The notes beneath the pieces were generated by a model that saw only the letters and a list, made by a program, of their open reading frames with translations, ran no database searches and was not told where the DNA came from. This document shows positions 18,898 through 27,575 of a DNA stretch of 64,000 nt, piece by piece; within the stretch, counting starts at the first letter, position 1; each line of letters opens with the position of its first letter. The translations under genes were made by a program, and so were the position numbers. Location: the NCBI GenBank assembly GCA_009772935.1, contig WOUR01000024.1, forward strand, positions 62,001-126,000. Direction: 5' to 3'. Source of the stretch: Rhodospirillaceae bacterium. Lineage in GTDB: Bacteria > Pseudomonadota > Alphaproteobacteria > Reyranellales > Reyranellaceae.

Positions 18898-20949
18898 TCA
18901 GTAATGGCCGGCGAGCTCGGGCGTGATCCCCATCGCCCGCGGCGCGTAGAGATAGGCGCCCTTCTTGTTGCCCCACCAGACGATCTCACGGCACCACTTC
19001 TGAAAGTCGTCGTAGGGCTTGCTCGTGCGATCGATCTCCACCACCAGCGGCGCCTTGCGAAGGATCGCGGGCTCGCCGCCGCGCACCTTGCTCCAGTAGT
19101 CGAGGATGTCGTGGGTCAACCGGACCTTCAGGTTCTCGCGGGCGAAGGGTTGGTGGACCAGCGCATGGTTGAGGCGCACCGCTTCGTCCACGATCTCCAG
19201 CGGCAAGTCGGCGCTGCGGCTGCGCAACGTCTCGGTGATCAATCGGCCCGCTTCCTCGTAAAAGGCGTCGAACGTCTTCTCCGCGGTCAGCTTGACGAAG
19301 ATGTACTCGTCGGCCGGCCAGTAGATATTCAGGTACTCGCGCGAGAAGACATACTCCGAGCCACCCTCCTGGATGGAGCGCGCCTCGCTTTCGAAGAAGG
19401 CGTTGATGGCGGCGATCATCGGGAAGCGCTTGGGATCCGCAACGAGGAACGCCTCGATCATGTCGCGGTAGGCCACGCCGGAGATGCCGTGCGCCAGGAT
19501 CAGCGGAATCTGGAACAGCTTGTCGAAATGCAGCAACGCCGTCATCCAGCAGAAAATGCGGGTGCGGCGCCAGTCGGCGAGCGGCATCGAGGCCGTTGCG
19601 ATCACGAGATCCTGGACTTCCGGCACGTCGTCATCGAGCTCGATTCGTTCACCGTGGATGTTGATGATCTTCGACTCGACCGTGACCATGCCGTACCTGG
19701 ACTGGTAGAGCGGATCGCCCATCTCGGCATTGGGCAGGATCGACAGGTTGTTGAACTGGATGCGGTTGTGCTGCCCGTTCTCCATGAGTTGGTCGACGCC
19801 GCGTACGAAGGATTCGTAGGTCTCGCCGGGCAGGCCCAGAATCAGGTCGGAATAGGTCTCGACCTTGTCGCGCGTGAAGCGACGCTGCAGCTCCATGTAG
19901 GTGTCGAGCGAGATGTTGTCCCTCTTGATCGCCTCGAGCGTCGGCATGTCGACGCTCTGCATGGAGAGCGCCACGCCCTTGTTGAGGCCGGCGTCCGACA
20001 GGATCTTCTGCGTGAGATAGGCGCGCTCCGTCGCGTTCTTGGTGTTCTGGACCGAGAGCGCGACCGGGTAGCCCGAGGCGCGCTTGATCCCGGCCACGTA
20101 GTTGGCGATGTCGACGTCGCGTTTCTGGATGCCGAAGTTGGCATCGCAGCAGAAGATGTATTCGATCTTCTTCTCGGCGAACCAGTCGACTTCCCTGAAC
20201 AGGCGGTCCTCGCCGAACTTCGTCACCTTGACCGCCGTGGCCGAACCCCAGTCGCAGAAGGTGCACCGGAACGGGCAGCCACGGTTGGTCTCCCAGAGCC
20301 CGATCCAGCTCTCGGTCGTGTTCGCAGACATGATCTCGTCGAAGGTCCCTTCGAGGAAGGGCGACGGGATCTCATCGAGGTTGCGCACGCGCTCGATATT
20401 CGGGTTGCGCACGAACGTGTCCTCGGCGTCTACCATGCTGACGCCGGGCAGTTCCCGCCACGCCTGCCGGTCCGGGAACAGCTCCAGGATCTGCAGGAAG
20501 GTGCGCTCGCCTTCGTTGTGCACGGCAAGATCGATCTGCGGGTTGGCGCGCAGGAATGCCTCCGGCTGGTCCGGCACGTGGGGGCCGCCGAACACGATCG
20601 CGATGCCGGGCCTCAGCGCCTTGAGTCGGCGCGCGATCTCCAGCGAGATGCGGCCGTTCCAGACATAGGTGCTGAAGCCCACCAGGTCGGCATCCTTCAA
20701 AGCCTCGACGGCATCGGCAATGCGCACGCGTTTGTACAGCGACGGCAGGAAGCGGTAGCGCGACGGGTCCGGCGCGAACTTGGCGACATAGGTTTGCAAC
20801 AGGGCGACAGAGTACGGCAGGTAGTTCTGGCCGGAGAAGGAATTGTTGATCTGGACAAGTCCCACGTTCAGTGGCCGGCGCACTTCGCCGTCCTTCCGTG
20901 CAGGTAGCGTCACATACTCAACGCCGGCATTCTCGCGATGCTTCGACAT
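18898..20949 (-). CDS. B12-binding-domain radical SAM protein
   Basis: The 683-residue protein has an N-terminal Rossmann-like cobalamin-binding region (about 28-160: NVGLVQINNSF, DLVGFSTYVWNGR, IVFGGPHVP). The radical SAM core follows, with the iron-sulfur cysteines Cys225, Cys229 and Cys232 in NRGCPFRCTFCDWG. A long C-terminal part (about 430-683) is unassigned. Class B enzymes of this type methylate unactivated carbons or rearrange carbon skeletons. The canonical DxHxxG cobalamin-ligand motif is not evident, so base-off B12 binding is possible. Placement in the sugar operon suggests action on a sugar or lipid precursor. The long plus-strand open frame over it is a shadow. Confidence 0.82.
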   Translation of the reverse strand: MSKHRENAGVEYVTLPARKDGEVRRPLNVGLVQINNSFSGQNYLPYSVALLQTYVAKFAPDPSRYRFLPSLYKRVRIADAVEALKDADLVGFSTYVWNGRISLEIARRLKALRPGIAIVFGGPHVPDQPEAFLRANPQIDLAVHNEGERTFLQILELFPDRQAWRELPGVSMVDAEDTFVRNPNIERVRNLDEIPSPFLEGTFDEIMSANTTESWIGLWETNRGCPFRCTFCDWGSATAVKVTKFGEDRLFREVDWFAEKKIEYIFCCDANFGIQKRDVDIANYVAGIKRASGYPVALSVQNTKNATERAYLTQKILSDAGLNKGVALSMQSVDMPTLEAIKRDNISLDTYMELQRRFTRDKVETYSDLILGLPGETYESFVRGVDQLMENGQHNRIQFNNLSILPNAEMGDPLYQSRYGMVTVESKIINIHGERIELDDDVPEVQDLVIATASMPLADWRRTRIFCWMTALLHFDKLFQIPLILAHGISGVAYRDMIEAFLVADPKRFPMIAAINAFFESEARSIQEGGSEYVFSREYLNIYWPADEYIFVKLTAEKTFDAFYEEAGRLITETLRSRSADLPLEIVDEAVRLNHALVHQPFARENLKVRLTHDILDYWSKVRGGEPAILRKAPLVVEIDRTSKPYDDFQKWCREIVWWGNKKGAYLYAPRAMGITPELAGHY

Positions 20950-21093
20950 TCCGGCCGCCCGTCGTTGGTGGTCCCGAACCTTCCCCCAGCGTACCCTCAG
21001 GGATAATGCAGAAACCTCCGAAAGGCAAGAATGCGGACCTTCAGCCCCTCGAAATCAAGGGCCTATCAGGCAACCAAAGCGAAGGTCGAACGG

Positions 21094-22050
21094 TCATTGC
21101 GCGTTGTTTTCCAACCACCACTCGATCGTACGCCTCACCCCGTCCGGGAAGGCCACCGTGGGGCTCCAGCCGAAGGCGGCGCGGGCATAGCCGTTGTCCA
21201 AGGCAAAGGAAGTTCGAATGCTGGGACCTGCTTCGTCATGAACGATCTGCAGCGACCGCCCACTTGCGGCAATGACCTCGCCGACGATCTGATTGACCGT
21301 CCTGGCCTGTCCTGAACTCACGTGGACCATTTCGTAAGGCTTGCGCTGCCGTTCGAGAGCCAGTTCCACGAACCCGACGAGATCGTCCACATGGATGAGA
21401 TCACGTGCCTCTTCCCCGGTCCCCCACACCGACACAATGCCATTCCGGCTGGTCATCGCCTTCGTAACGGTCGCTCCGAAGATATGACTGCGCGCCAGGT
21501 CGAACTTGTCGTAGGGACCGTACACGTTGGTGTGGCGGATGACGGTGTGCCTCGTCGCGCCGAGACGACTGAAGAACTCGCACATCTTCTCGATGTAGAC
21601 CTTGGTCCAGCCGATGCCGAAATAGTTCAGGTGCATTTCGTCGGCCGCGCTCCACTCCTCCTCGCGCCACGGATCGACGCGTGGTTGATACATCACCGAG
21701 CAGCTGAAGAAGACGAAGTGCCCCACCCTGGCGTCGAAGCAGGCCCGCAGAAGCAGCGAGTTCATGACGGCGTTGTCCGTCACGTGGATATAGGGCTTTC
21801 CGACGATGTCACCTGCGCCCGAGGTCGTGGCGGCGGCCTGGATGACGACGTCCATCCCCTGTACCAGCTCGTTGACCGCAGCGGCGTCCCGCAGGTCGGC
21901 CCGGTGCCACGTCACACCGTCCCGGGCAAAGGGTCGCCGACTGAAATTGACCGCATGAACTTCCATGTCCGCACGGCCGGCCAGCCGTTCGACGAGGTTT
22001 CGCCCGATGAATCCCGTGGCACCGCAAACCAGAACGCGCTTGAGACCCAT
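21094..22050 (-). CDS. NAD-dependent epimerase/dehydratase (extended SDR) with altered catalytic motif
   Basis: The 318-residue protein has the NAD-binding motif VLVCGATGFIGRNL at its N-terminus and the family sequence RHTNVYGPYDKFD. Where the catalytic YxxxK should be it reads FGIGWTKVYIEK: the lysine is present but isoleucine replaces the tyrosine. The same FG[IV]GW pattern appears in the paralogue near 29 kb. AGGAG sits 6 bases before the ATG at 22050, excluding longer starts. It follows the GHMP kinase by 20 bases in the minus operon. Substrate unknown; a nucleotide-linked deoxysugar or heptose is likely from context. Confidence 0.8.
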   Translation of the reverse strand: MGLKRVLVCGATGFIGRNLVERLAGRADMEVHAVNFSRRPFARDGVTWHRADLRDAAAVNELVQGMDVVIQAAATTSGAGDIVGKPYIHVTDNAVMNSLLLRACFDARVGHFVFFSCSVMYQPRVDPWREEEWSAADEMHLNYFGIGWTKVYIEKMCEFFSRLGATRHTVIRHTNVYGPYDKFDLARSHIFGATVTKAMTSRNGIVSVWGTGEEARDLIHVDDLVGFVELALERQRKPYEMVHVSSGQARTVNQIVGEVIAASGRSLQIVHDEAGPSIRTSFALDNGYARAAFGWSPTVAFPDGVRRTIEWWLENNAQ

Positions 22051-22070
22051 GCGATCTCCTGCTCCGAACG

Positions 22071-23084
22071 TCAGCACACCGCCTGAAACTCGCCCACCCA
22101 GGAAGGATCGTAGCGCAGAAGCTGAGTTCCGGTACTCTCGAACCGGAACGGCACCGTCAGGAAGCCATCCAGGGCCTGCAGCACGGCCGGCCTGCGATCC
22201 GGCTCGACGAACAGAAGCATGAAGCCCCCTCCACCGGCCCCGAGAAGCTTGCCTCCCTCGGCACCGGCGCGACGCGCCTTCTCATAGATCTCGTCAACGA
22301 AAGCAGGCGCCACCTTGCTCGAGAGCGAGCGCTTGAGCTGCCAACCTTCGTGCAGCAGGCGTCCGAAGTCCCGAAGCGACCCGGTCGAGGCAAGCAGGCG
22401 CTGTCCCTCGGCAACCATGCCTTGCATGGTCCGGAGTTCGGCCGTCCTCTGTGCTATCGAGGCAATCTGTTCACCGGCGATCTCCGAGGCATGCCGCGAC
22501 AACCCGGTATAGAGAAGCACGAGCCGGTCCTGAAGCTCCTGCCGCCGATCGTCCGGCAACGGCAGCGGCACCACGTCGAAGGTGCCATCGGGCGCGATAT
22601 CGACCCGGTTGAACCCGCCGAACGCCGCCAGGATCTGGTCCTGGACCCCTACGTTCTCGTTCAGGACCCGTTGCTCGACGTGGATGGCCTCCTCCGCGAG
22701 CTGGCGACGCGAGGCGGGCTCCCCCCGAAGCGCGTGCAGAGCGTGCAGCAGCCCTACCGAAAACGACGAACTCGAGCCGAGACCGGTCCGCGCCGGAAGG
22801 TCGCCATGGTGGTGGATTTCGACGCCGGCATCCATGGCCAGCCACTGCAACACGCCTCGAATCGCCGGATGCTTGATTTCAGCATGATCCCGCACGCACT
22901 CGATCTGAGACCAGACGATACGGCTCTTGAAATCGAAGAACGGCGGGAGATAGCGGCAATGGATGTAGCAGTACTTGTCGATGGTGGTCGCCAGGACCGC
23001 GCCGCCATTCTCCTCGAACCATGCCGGATAGTCCGTTCCTCCACCGAAGAAGGATACGCGCAGCGGAGTCCGGGTGACGATCAT
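22071..23084 (-). CDS. GHMP kinase, heptose-7-phosphate kinase-like
   Basis: The 337-residue protein starts MIVTRTPLRVSFFGGGTDYP, the characteristic opening of D-glycero-D-manno-heptose 7-phosphate kinases (HddA) and related sugar kinases. Its ATP loop is LPARTGLGSSSSFSVG at about 96-110, and GGKLLGAGGGGFMLLF is the C-terminal GHMP motif. It would phosphorylate C1 of heptose-7-phosphate before the GmhB and HddC steps carried by the fused gene near 17 kb. No GmhA isomerase gene is in the window. Fucokinase-type activity is an alternative. It starts 13 bases after the ColD-like gene. Confidence 0.82.
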   Translation of the reverse strand: MIVTRTPLRVSFFGGGTDYPAWFEENGGAVLATTIDKYCYIHCRYLPPFFDFKSRIVWSQIECVRDHAEIKHPAIRGVLQWLAMDAGVEIHHHGDLPARTGLGSSSSFSVGLLHALHALRGEPASRRQLAEEAIHVEQRVLNENVGVQDQILAAFGGFNRVDIAPDGTFDVVPLPLPDDRRQELQDRLVLLYTGLSRHASEIAGEQIASIAQRTAELRTMQGMVAEGQRLLASTGSLRDFGRLLHEGWQLKRSLSSKVAPAFVDEIYEKARRAGAEGGKLLGAGGGGFMLLFVEPDRRPAVLQALDGFLTVPFRFESTGTQLLRYDPSWVGEFQAVC

Positions 23085-23097
23085 TGCCGCGGGTCGA

Positions 23098-24387
23098 TCA
23101 GATGAGGCCGCGGCTGCGCAGGAACGTGCGGATCTGGCCAGCAACGTAAGTCCGTGCACCGGCGTCCACGGCCTGGTGGTTGCCGAACGAGAACGCGCCT
23201 TCCATCACGGCGCTCGAATGCTTGAGATCGCCGACGGTGCGATGATCGTACATCTTGAGGGCCGGCTGGCGGGCGATGTTGCCAGCGATGATCGGCCGGG
23301 TCTCGATGTTGGCTTCGTTCAGTGACTTCGTGAGTTCGACCACCTTGAACGGCGCGGCCGCCTTCACGCGGATCGGGAATCCGAACCATGAATGAAGGCC
23401 CTTGGGCGTCTCCTCCTGGAAGTCGAAGAAGTCGCCGTACTGCGCCAGTTCGCGGCGGAACCACGCGGCATTCTGACGTCGGCGCTCGACATAGGAGGCG
23501 AGTTTCGGCAGCTGCACGAGCCCCATGGCGCCCTGCAGCTCGGTGGGGCGGAGATTGTACCCCACATTGACGAACAGGAAGCGGCGGTCGATCTCCGGAT
23601 GCTCATCGAACCACTTCTGCTGGTCTTCGACTTCCCTCACCCAGCCGTGAGCGCGCAGAATGCGCATGAGTTCCGAAAAATCGAAGTCGTCGGTGACGCA
23701 GATCCCACCTTCCAGGGTGGTCATGTGATGCGAATAGTAGAAGCTGAAGGTCCCCACGCGGCCGAACTTGCCGACCGGCTTGCCGTCGTAATAGGCCCCC
23801 AGCGCCTCGCAGCAATCCTCGATCAGCTCGAGGTTATGCCGCTTGCAGACGTCCACGATCGCGTCCATGGCGCAGGGATTGCCGTAGACCGGGACGATCA
23901 TCACGCCGCGCGTGCGGGGGCCGATCGCCTTCTCGATCTCGTTCGGGTCGATATTGAACGTGGCGGGGTCGATATCGACGATCACGGGCACCAGGCCACA
24001 CTGGATGATCGGCCAGACGGTGGTCGACCACGACAGGGCGGGGACGATGATCTCGTCGCCGGGCTTGAAGCCGTCCCTGCATGCGGGATTGGCCAGGGCC
24101 GCGACGGCGAGGAGATTGGCCGAAGAACCGGAATTGTTCATGAGGCCATGGCGCCAGCCGAAATGAGAGGCGAAGGCTTTCTCGAACTCGCGTACCTTGG
24201 CGCCCATGGTGACCCGCGTGGTCAGCATGCATTCCAGAGCCGCATTGATCTCGTCCGCGGCGAAGGTCGGCTCGTGAAGGCGTACGATCGGCTTGTCGGG
24301 ATTGAACGAGAAGTCGAATCCTCCCGCCCCGCAATAGTCCCTGACGGACTTGAATACGGCTTCCCTCAGAGACGCTTCCGTAGGCAT
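23098..24387 (-). CDS. ColD-like PLP-dependent sugar 3-dehydratase (DegT/DnrJ fold)
   Basis: This 429-residue aspartate-aminotransferase-fold protein is close in pattern to ColD, GDP-4-keto-6-deoxy-D-mannose 3-dehydratase: EIIVPALSWSTTVWP, LELIEDCCEALGAYY, ILRAHGWVR and GYNLRP. The residue that holds PLP as a Schiff base in aminotransferases is replaced: the motif reads FSFYYSHHMTTLEGG, with His220 in the lysine position. That is the hallmark of ColD and of the DdhC/RfbH 3-dehydratases. The extra iron-sulfur cysteines of DdhC are not seen, which favours ColD. Such enzymes remove the C3 hydroxyl to give a 4-keto-3,6-dideoxy sugar. It lies 25 bases after the E1-beta gene. Confidence 0.87.
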   Translation of the reverse strand: MPTEASLREAVFKSVRDYCGAGGFDFSFNPDKPIVRLHEPTFAADEINAALECMLTTRVTMGAKVREFEKAFASHFGWRHGLMNNSGSSANLLAVAALANPACRDGFKPGDEIIVPALSWSTTVWPIIQCGLVPVIVDIDPATFNIDPNEIEKAIGPRTRGVMIVPVYGNPCAMDAIVDVCKRHNLELIEDCCEALGAYYDGKPVGKFGRVGTFSFYYSHHMTTLEGGICVTDDFDFSELMRILRAHGWVREVEDQQKWFDEHPEIDRRFLFVNVGYNLRPTELQGAMGLVQLPKLASYVERRRQNAAWFRRELAQYGDFFDFQEETPKGLHSWFGFPIRVKAAAPFKVVELTKSLNEANIETRPIIAGNIARQPALKMYDHRTVGDLKHSSAVMEGAFSFGNHQAVDAGARTYVAGQIRTFLRSRGLI

Positions 24388-24412
24388 CAGCCAACCCCAA
24401 TCGTTCTATGCA

Positions 24413-25480
24413 TCAAAACGGACCACGAAACTCGGCTACTTCGAGACTGTCGGCGTGCGGCGGCTGCCACTCGGCGGCGCCCTTTCCCCGGACGAGGCCA
24501 TAAGCGGTTTCGGCAATCGAGCGCGCCGTCGGATAATAGAGATTCTCGAGGACCTTGGTCGTCGGGCAGGGCGTGGGCAAATAGCCCATGCGCCGACCGA
24601 CGAAGGCGCGCCGCCCGTCCAGATGCTCGAACACGCGGGCGAGAATCTCCGCCGATGCACCGCAGCTCAGCCATCCCGTATCGACGACGACGAGCCTTCC
24701 GGTCCGTTCGACCGAGGCGGCAATCGTGTCCACATCCAGGGGCGACAGCGACACGGGGTCGATGACTTCCGCCTCAATGCCGACGTCGGACAGCAGATGC
24801 TTGGCCCGCACGCATTCGAGGGCCATGTGGCTGATGCCGACGAGCGTCACGTCGTCGCCCTTGCTCAACACGCGCGCGCGGCCGTAAGGGACCTCGTAGC
24901 TTTCCTCGGGAACGACCCCCCGCACGCCGTGCAGCATGCGATGCTCGATCATGAGAACGGGATTGTCGTCCCGGATCGCGGTCGTCAGGCATCCCTTCGC
25001 ATCGTGCGGCGTGGTCGGCGCAACTACCCGGAGGCCGGGCACGTGCATGAAGTAGGAATGGAAAGCCTGGCTGTGCTGTGCGCCCTGCCCCCAGCTGCGG
25101 CCGATGATGGCGCGCACGACCAGCGGCACCCGGTGCGCTCCGGAAAACATGTAGCTCATCTTGGCCGCCATGTTCACGAGCTGGTTCATGCACAGCAGGA
25201 CGAAGTCCATGCGCTGATGAACCTGGATGGGACGCATACCGAGCAGCGCGGCGCCGATCCCGATTCCGGTCATCGCATCCTCGGCCAGCGGCACGTCGAA
25301 GTTCCGTTCCGCGCCGAACTCCTGGTGGAGCCCGAGCGTCGTCCCGAACATGCCGCGCGGGTCGTCGACACCCTGCCCCATCACGAACACGTTGGGGTCG
25401 CGCCGCATCTCCGAGCGCGTCGCCTCGAACACCGCTTCGGCGTAGGTGAGCTCCCGCTCCGATTCAGTCCGCAAAGACAT
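24413..25480 (-). CDS. TPP-dependent dehydrogenase E1, beta-subunit-like
   Basis: The 355-residue protein matches the beta subunit of 2-oxoacid dehydrogenase E1. It has PLAEDAMTGIGIGAALLG, with the TPP-activating glutamate Glu67; MNQLVNMAAKMSYMFSGAH; and GAQHSQAFHSYFMHVPGL with His136. These are the usual active residues, so the enzyme should be functional. Its start overlaps the alpha gene by 17 bases. No E2 acyltransferase, lipoyl domain or E3 gene is near, and all neighbours are sugar-nucleotide genes. A normal pyruvate dehydrogenase role is therefore unlikely; transfer of an acyl unit to a keto-sugar is a plausible alternative. Confidence 0.85.
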   Translation of the reverse strand: MSLRTESERELTYAEAVFEATRSEMRRDPNVFVMGQGVDDPRGMFGTTLGLHQEFGAERNFDVPLAEDAMTGIGIGAALLGMRPIQVHQRMDFVLLCMNQLVNMAAKMSYMFSGAHRVPLVVRAIIGRSWGQGAQHSQAFHSYFMHVPGLRVVAPTTPHDAKGCLTTAIRDDNPVLMIEHRMLHGVRGVVPEESYEVPYGRARVLSKGDDVTLVGISHMALECVRAKHLLSDVGIEAEVIDPVSLSPLDVDTIAASVERTGRLVVVDTGWLSCGASAEILARVFEHLDGRRAFVGRRMGYLPTPCPTTKVLENLYYPTARSIAETAYGLVRGKGAAEWQPPHADSLEVAEFRGPF

Positions 25481-26468
25481 GGTTCCTGATTTCCGATGCC
25501 GCAGGAAATTCGCCCTTCTCGGCCCAGTCGATCGCCGCCGCGATCCTGGCCTCTTCCTCCGCTTCGATCAGCTGCTTCAAGTCGGAAGGCAGCAGCCGGC
25601 CGAGCGCGGCGAGGTTGTCGTTCCTGATCTTGAGGTCCAGTTCGGCCTCGGGCCGATAGTGGTACTGACGATCCTCGCCCGGGCCGACGTGATCGCGCCA
25701 CCGGTACGTCATGCACTCGAGGAACCGGGGACCTTCGCCCCGGCGCACGGCCTCGATGGCCGAACCGACGGCGGCATGACACGCGAGGGCGTCGCCGTCC
25801 TCTATGCGCTCCGCCGTGACGCCATAGGACCGGGCTCTCTCGACAAGCCCCGGACCGGCCAGGCGATCCTTCACATGGGAATAGATCGCGTAGAAGTTGT
25901 TCTCGCAGACAAAGACGATCGGCAGGCGCTTCAGGGAAGCGAAATTGATGCTCTCGTGGAACGACCCTTCATCGACCGCACCCTCGCCGAAGAAGCATAC
26001 GACGATGGCCGTCGATCTGCGCATCTTCAGCGCGAGCGCCGCACCGACCGCATTCGAGATACCGGTCGCCACGATCGCGGAGGTGCCCATCATGCCGACA
26101 TCAACGTCGACCAGGTGCATGGAGCCCGCCTTCCCCCGTGCCGCGCCGTGCGCCTTGCCGTAGAGCTCGGCCATCATCCGCGGCAGGTCGCCGCCCTTCG
26201 CCAGATAGAGGGCGTGACCGCGATAGGTTCCGAACACATAGTCGCTGCGCTCGAGGTGATCGCAGACGGCGGCAGACACCGCCTCCTGGCCAATGCTCAG
26301 GTGCACGGGACTCTTGATCTTGTCCGACGGATAGAGGCGGATGATTTCTTCTTCCACCCTGCGGATGAGATACATCGAGCGGTACAGACGCTCAGCGGTA
26401 CCGCTGTTCCTTGGCACTTCCATCGGCTCCGCCGTCAATCTCCGAGACGCCCCGGCTGGTCCGAGCAT
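25464..26468 (-). CDS. TPP-dependent dehydrogenase E1, alpha-subunit-like
   Basis: The 334-residue protein has the E1-alpha pattern HLSIGQEAVSAAV, TYRGHALYLAKG and the TPP/Mg motif GEGAVDEG (161-168) ending at Asn190 in ENNFYAIYS. Glu in place of Asp in GDG is also found in branched-chain E1 enzymes. The C-terminal TYRWRDH segment fits as well. Its ATG overlaps the stop of the fucose-synthase-like gene by one base (TAATG), and it overlaps the beta gene, so the three are tightly coupled. The start could instead be the ATG at 26423. It forms a heterodimer/heterotetramer with the beta subunit by family precedent. Confidence 0.85.
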   Translation of the reverse strand: MLGPAGASRRLTAEPMEVPRNSGTAERLYRSMYLIRRVEEEIIRLYPSDKIKSPVHLSIGQEAVSAAVCDHLERSDYVFGTYRGHALYLAKGGDLPRMMAELYGKAHGAARGKAGSMHLVDVDVGMMGTSAIVATGISNAVGAALALKMRRSTAIVVCFFGEGAVDEGSFHESINFASLKRLPIVFVCENNFYAIYSHVKDRLAGPGLVERARSYGVTAERIEDGDALACHAAVGSAIEAVRRGEGPRFLECMTYRWRDHVGPGEDRQYHYRPEAELDLKIRNDNLAALGRLLPSDLKQLIEAEEEARIAAAIDWAEKGEFPAASEIRNHVFAD

Positions 26469-27424
26469 TAGGCCGTCTTATCAGTCCTGTGATCGCAGAA
26501 CCACCGATACATGCCACCCAAACCGTCTGCAAGCTCCGTTCGAGCCCGCCACCCCAGGGCTTCCAGCTTCGAGCTGTCGAGGATCCGCCGCGGCGCCCCG
26601 TCGGGTTTGCTGGCATCGAAGACGAGGCGGCCGGAATAGCCGACGACCGTCGCCGTGAGGCGCGCCAGGTCCGCGATCGACACGTCGACCCCGGTGCCGA
26701 TATTCACCGGCTCGAGGCCGCGGTAGCGCTCCATCACGTGCACGATCGCGTCGGCCGCGTCGTCGACATACATGAGCTCGCGCCGTGGGTTGCCGGTGCC
26801 CCAGATCACTACCTGGTCCGCCCTCTGGTCGCGCGCCTCGACCATGCGCCGCATCAGGGCCGGCGCGACGTGGCTCATCAGGGGGTCGAAATTGTCGCCG
26901 GGCCCGTAGAGGTTGGTCGGCACCGCGGTAATGAAGTCGGCCTGATACTGGTGGGCAAAGCTTGCCGCCAGCTTGGCGATCGCGATCTTTGCGACGGCAT
27001 AGGCCTCATTGGTCGGCTCGGGCAGACCCGTCATCAGGCTGGCCTCGGAGACCGGCTGGGGCGCCTGCAACGGATACATGCACGCCGAGCCGAGATTGAC
27101 GAGACGCTGGACCCCGGCCCGATGGCAGGCCCCGATGACATTGGCGCCGATCAGAAGGTTGGTGATCAGAAACTCGGCGGGAAAGGTCTTGTTGGCGTGG
27201 ATGCCGCCGACGCGCGCGGCACACAGCACGACGGCGTCCGGCTTTTTCCGGTCCACCCAGCGCTCCACCTCCGCCTGACGCGTCAGGTCGAGGTCCTGAC
27301 GGTCGACGGTCAGGAGCTCGCACGACTCGCGCGACAGCCGGCGCAGCACGGCGCCACCGACCATGCCACGATGACCGGCCACCCAGATCCGCTTGCCGGA
27401 GAGATCGAAAACCTTGGGAGGCAA
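26468..27424 (-). CDS. GDP-L-fucose synthase/GDP-colitose synthase-like SDR
   Basis: The 318-residue protein is a member of the Fcl/WcaG/ColC family that epimerises and then reduces a 4-keto-6-deoxy GDP-sugar with NADPH. All key residues are present: VAGHRGMVGGA for NADPH; Ser113 and Cys115 in NLGSACMYP; Tyr142 and Lys146 in EAYAVAK; His185 in MSHVAPAL. PTNLYGPGDNF is diagnostic. It starts at TTG (27424) with a very good GGAGGGG ribosome-binding site. Combined with the ColD-like gene it could make GDP-L-colitose; alone it would make GDP-L-fucose. First gene of the minus operon. Confidence 0.88.
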   Translation of the reverse strand: MPPKVFDLSGKRIWVAGHRGMVGGAVLRRLSRESCELLTVDRQDLDLTRQAEVERWVDRKKPDAVVLCAARVGGIHANKTFPAEFLITNLLIGANVIGACHRAGVQRLVNLGSACMYPLQAPQPVSEASLMTGLPEPTNEAYAVAKIAIAKLAASFAHQYQADFITAVPTNLYGPGDNFDPLMSHVAPALMRRMVEARDQRADQVVIWGTGNPRRELMYVDDAADAIVHVMERYRGLEPVNIGTGVDVSIADLARLTATVVGYSGRLVFDASKPDGAPRRILDSSKLEALGWRARTELADGLGGMYRWFCDHRTDKTA

Positions 27425-27453
27425 ACGCCCCTCCTGTCCATTTGGCGCGGGAA

Positions 27454-27481
27454 CTTGACCAATCGACGCTGGATGGTCAAG
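27454..27481. promoter_or_regulatory. Operator-like inverted repeat in a divergent promoter region
   Basis: Perfect 8-bp arms CTTGACCA and TGGTCAAG are separated by 12 bases, midway between the divergent fucose-synthase-like and Gmd-like genes. TTGACC on each strand also looks like a -35 hexamer, but no good -10 lies at the right distance. A regulator-binding site controlling both directions is the simplest reading; no regulator gene is nearby. Confidence 0.5.
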
Positions 27482-27575
27482 GCGGGGGCGCCGTCGTCAG
27501 GGTGGCGCCTCCGGCGGCGCTCCCCTATTTTCCGCTTCCGCTTCCCACCCGCCCCTTCGGACCTCAGGATTTCCC

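Noticed and set aside
18202..20907. 901-codon plus-strand open frame
   Set aside because: It is antisense to the radical SAM and aldo/keto reductase genes, is rich in Arg, Asp and Val, and shows no motif; long antisense frames are expected in GC-rich DNA.
23098..24387. Ordinary sugar aminotransferase
   Set aside because: The PLP lysine position is His, and the sequence pattern follows ColD-type dehydratases.
24413..26468. Housekeeping pyruvate dehydrogenase operon
   Set aside because: There is no E2, E3 or lipoyl domain nearby, and all adjoining genes are sugar-nucleotide enzymes.
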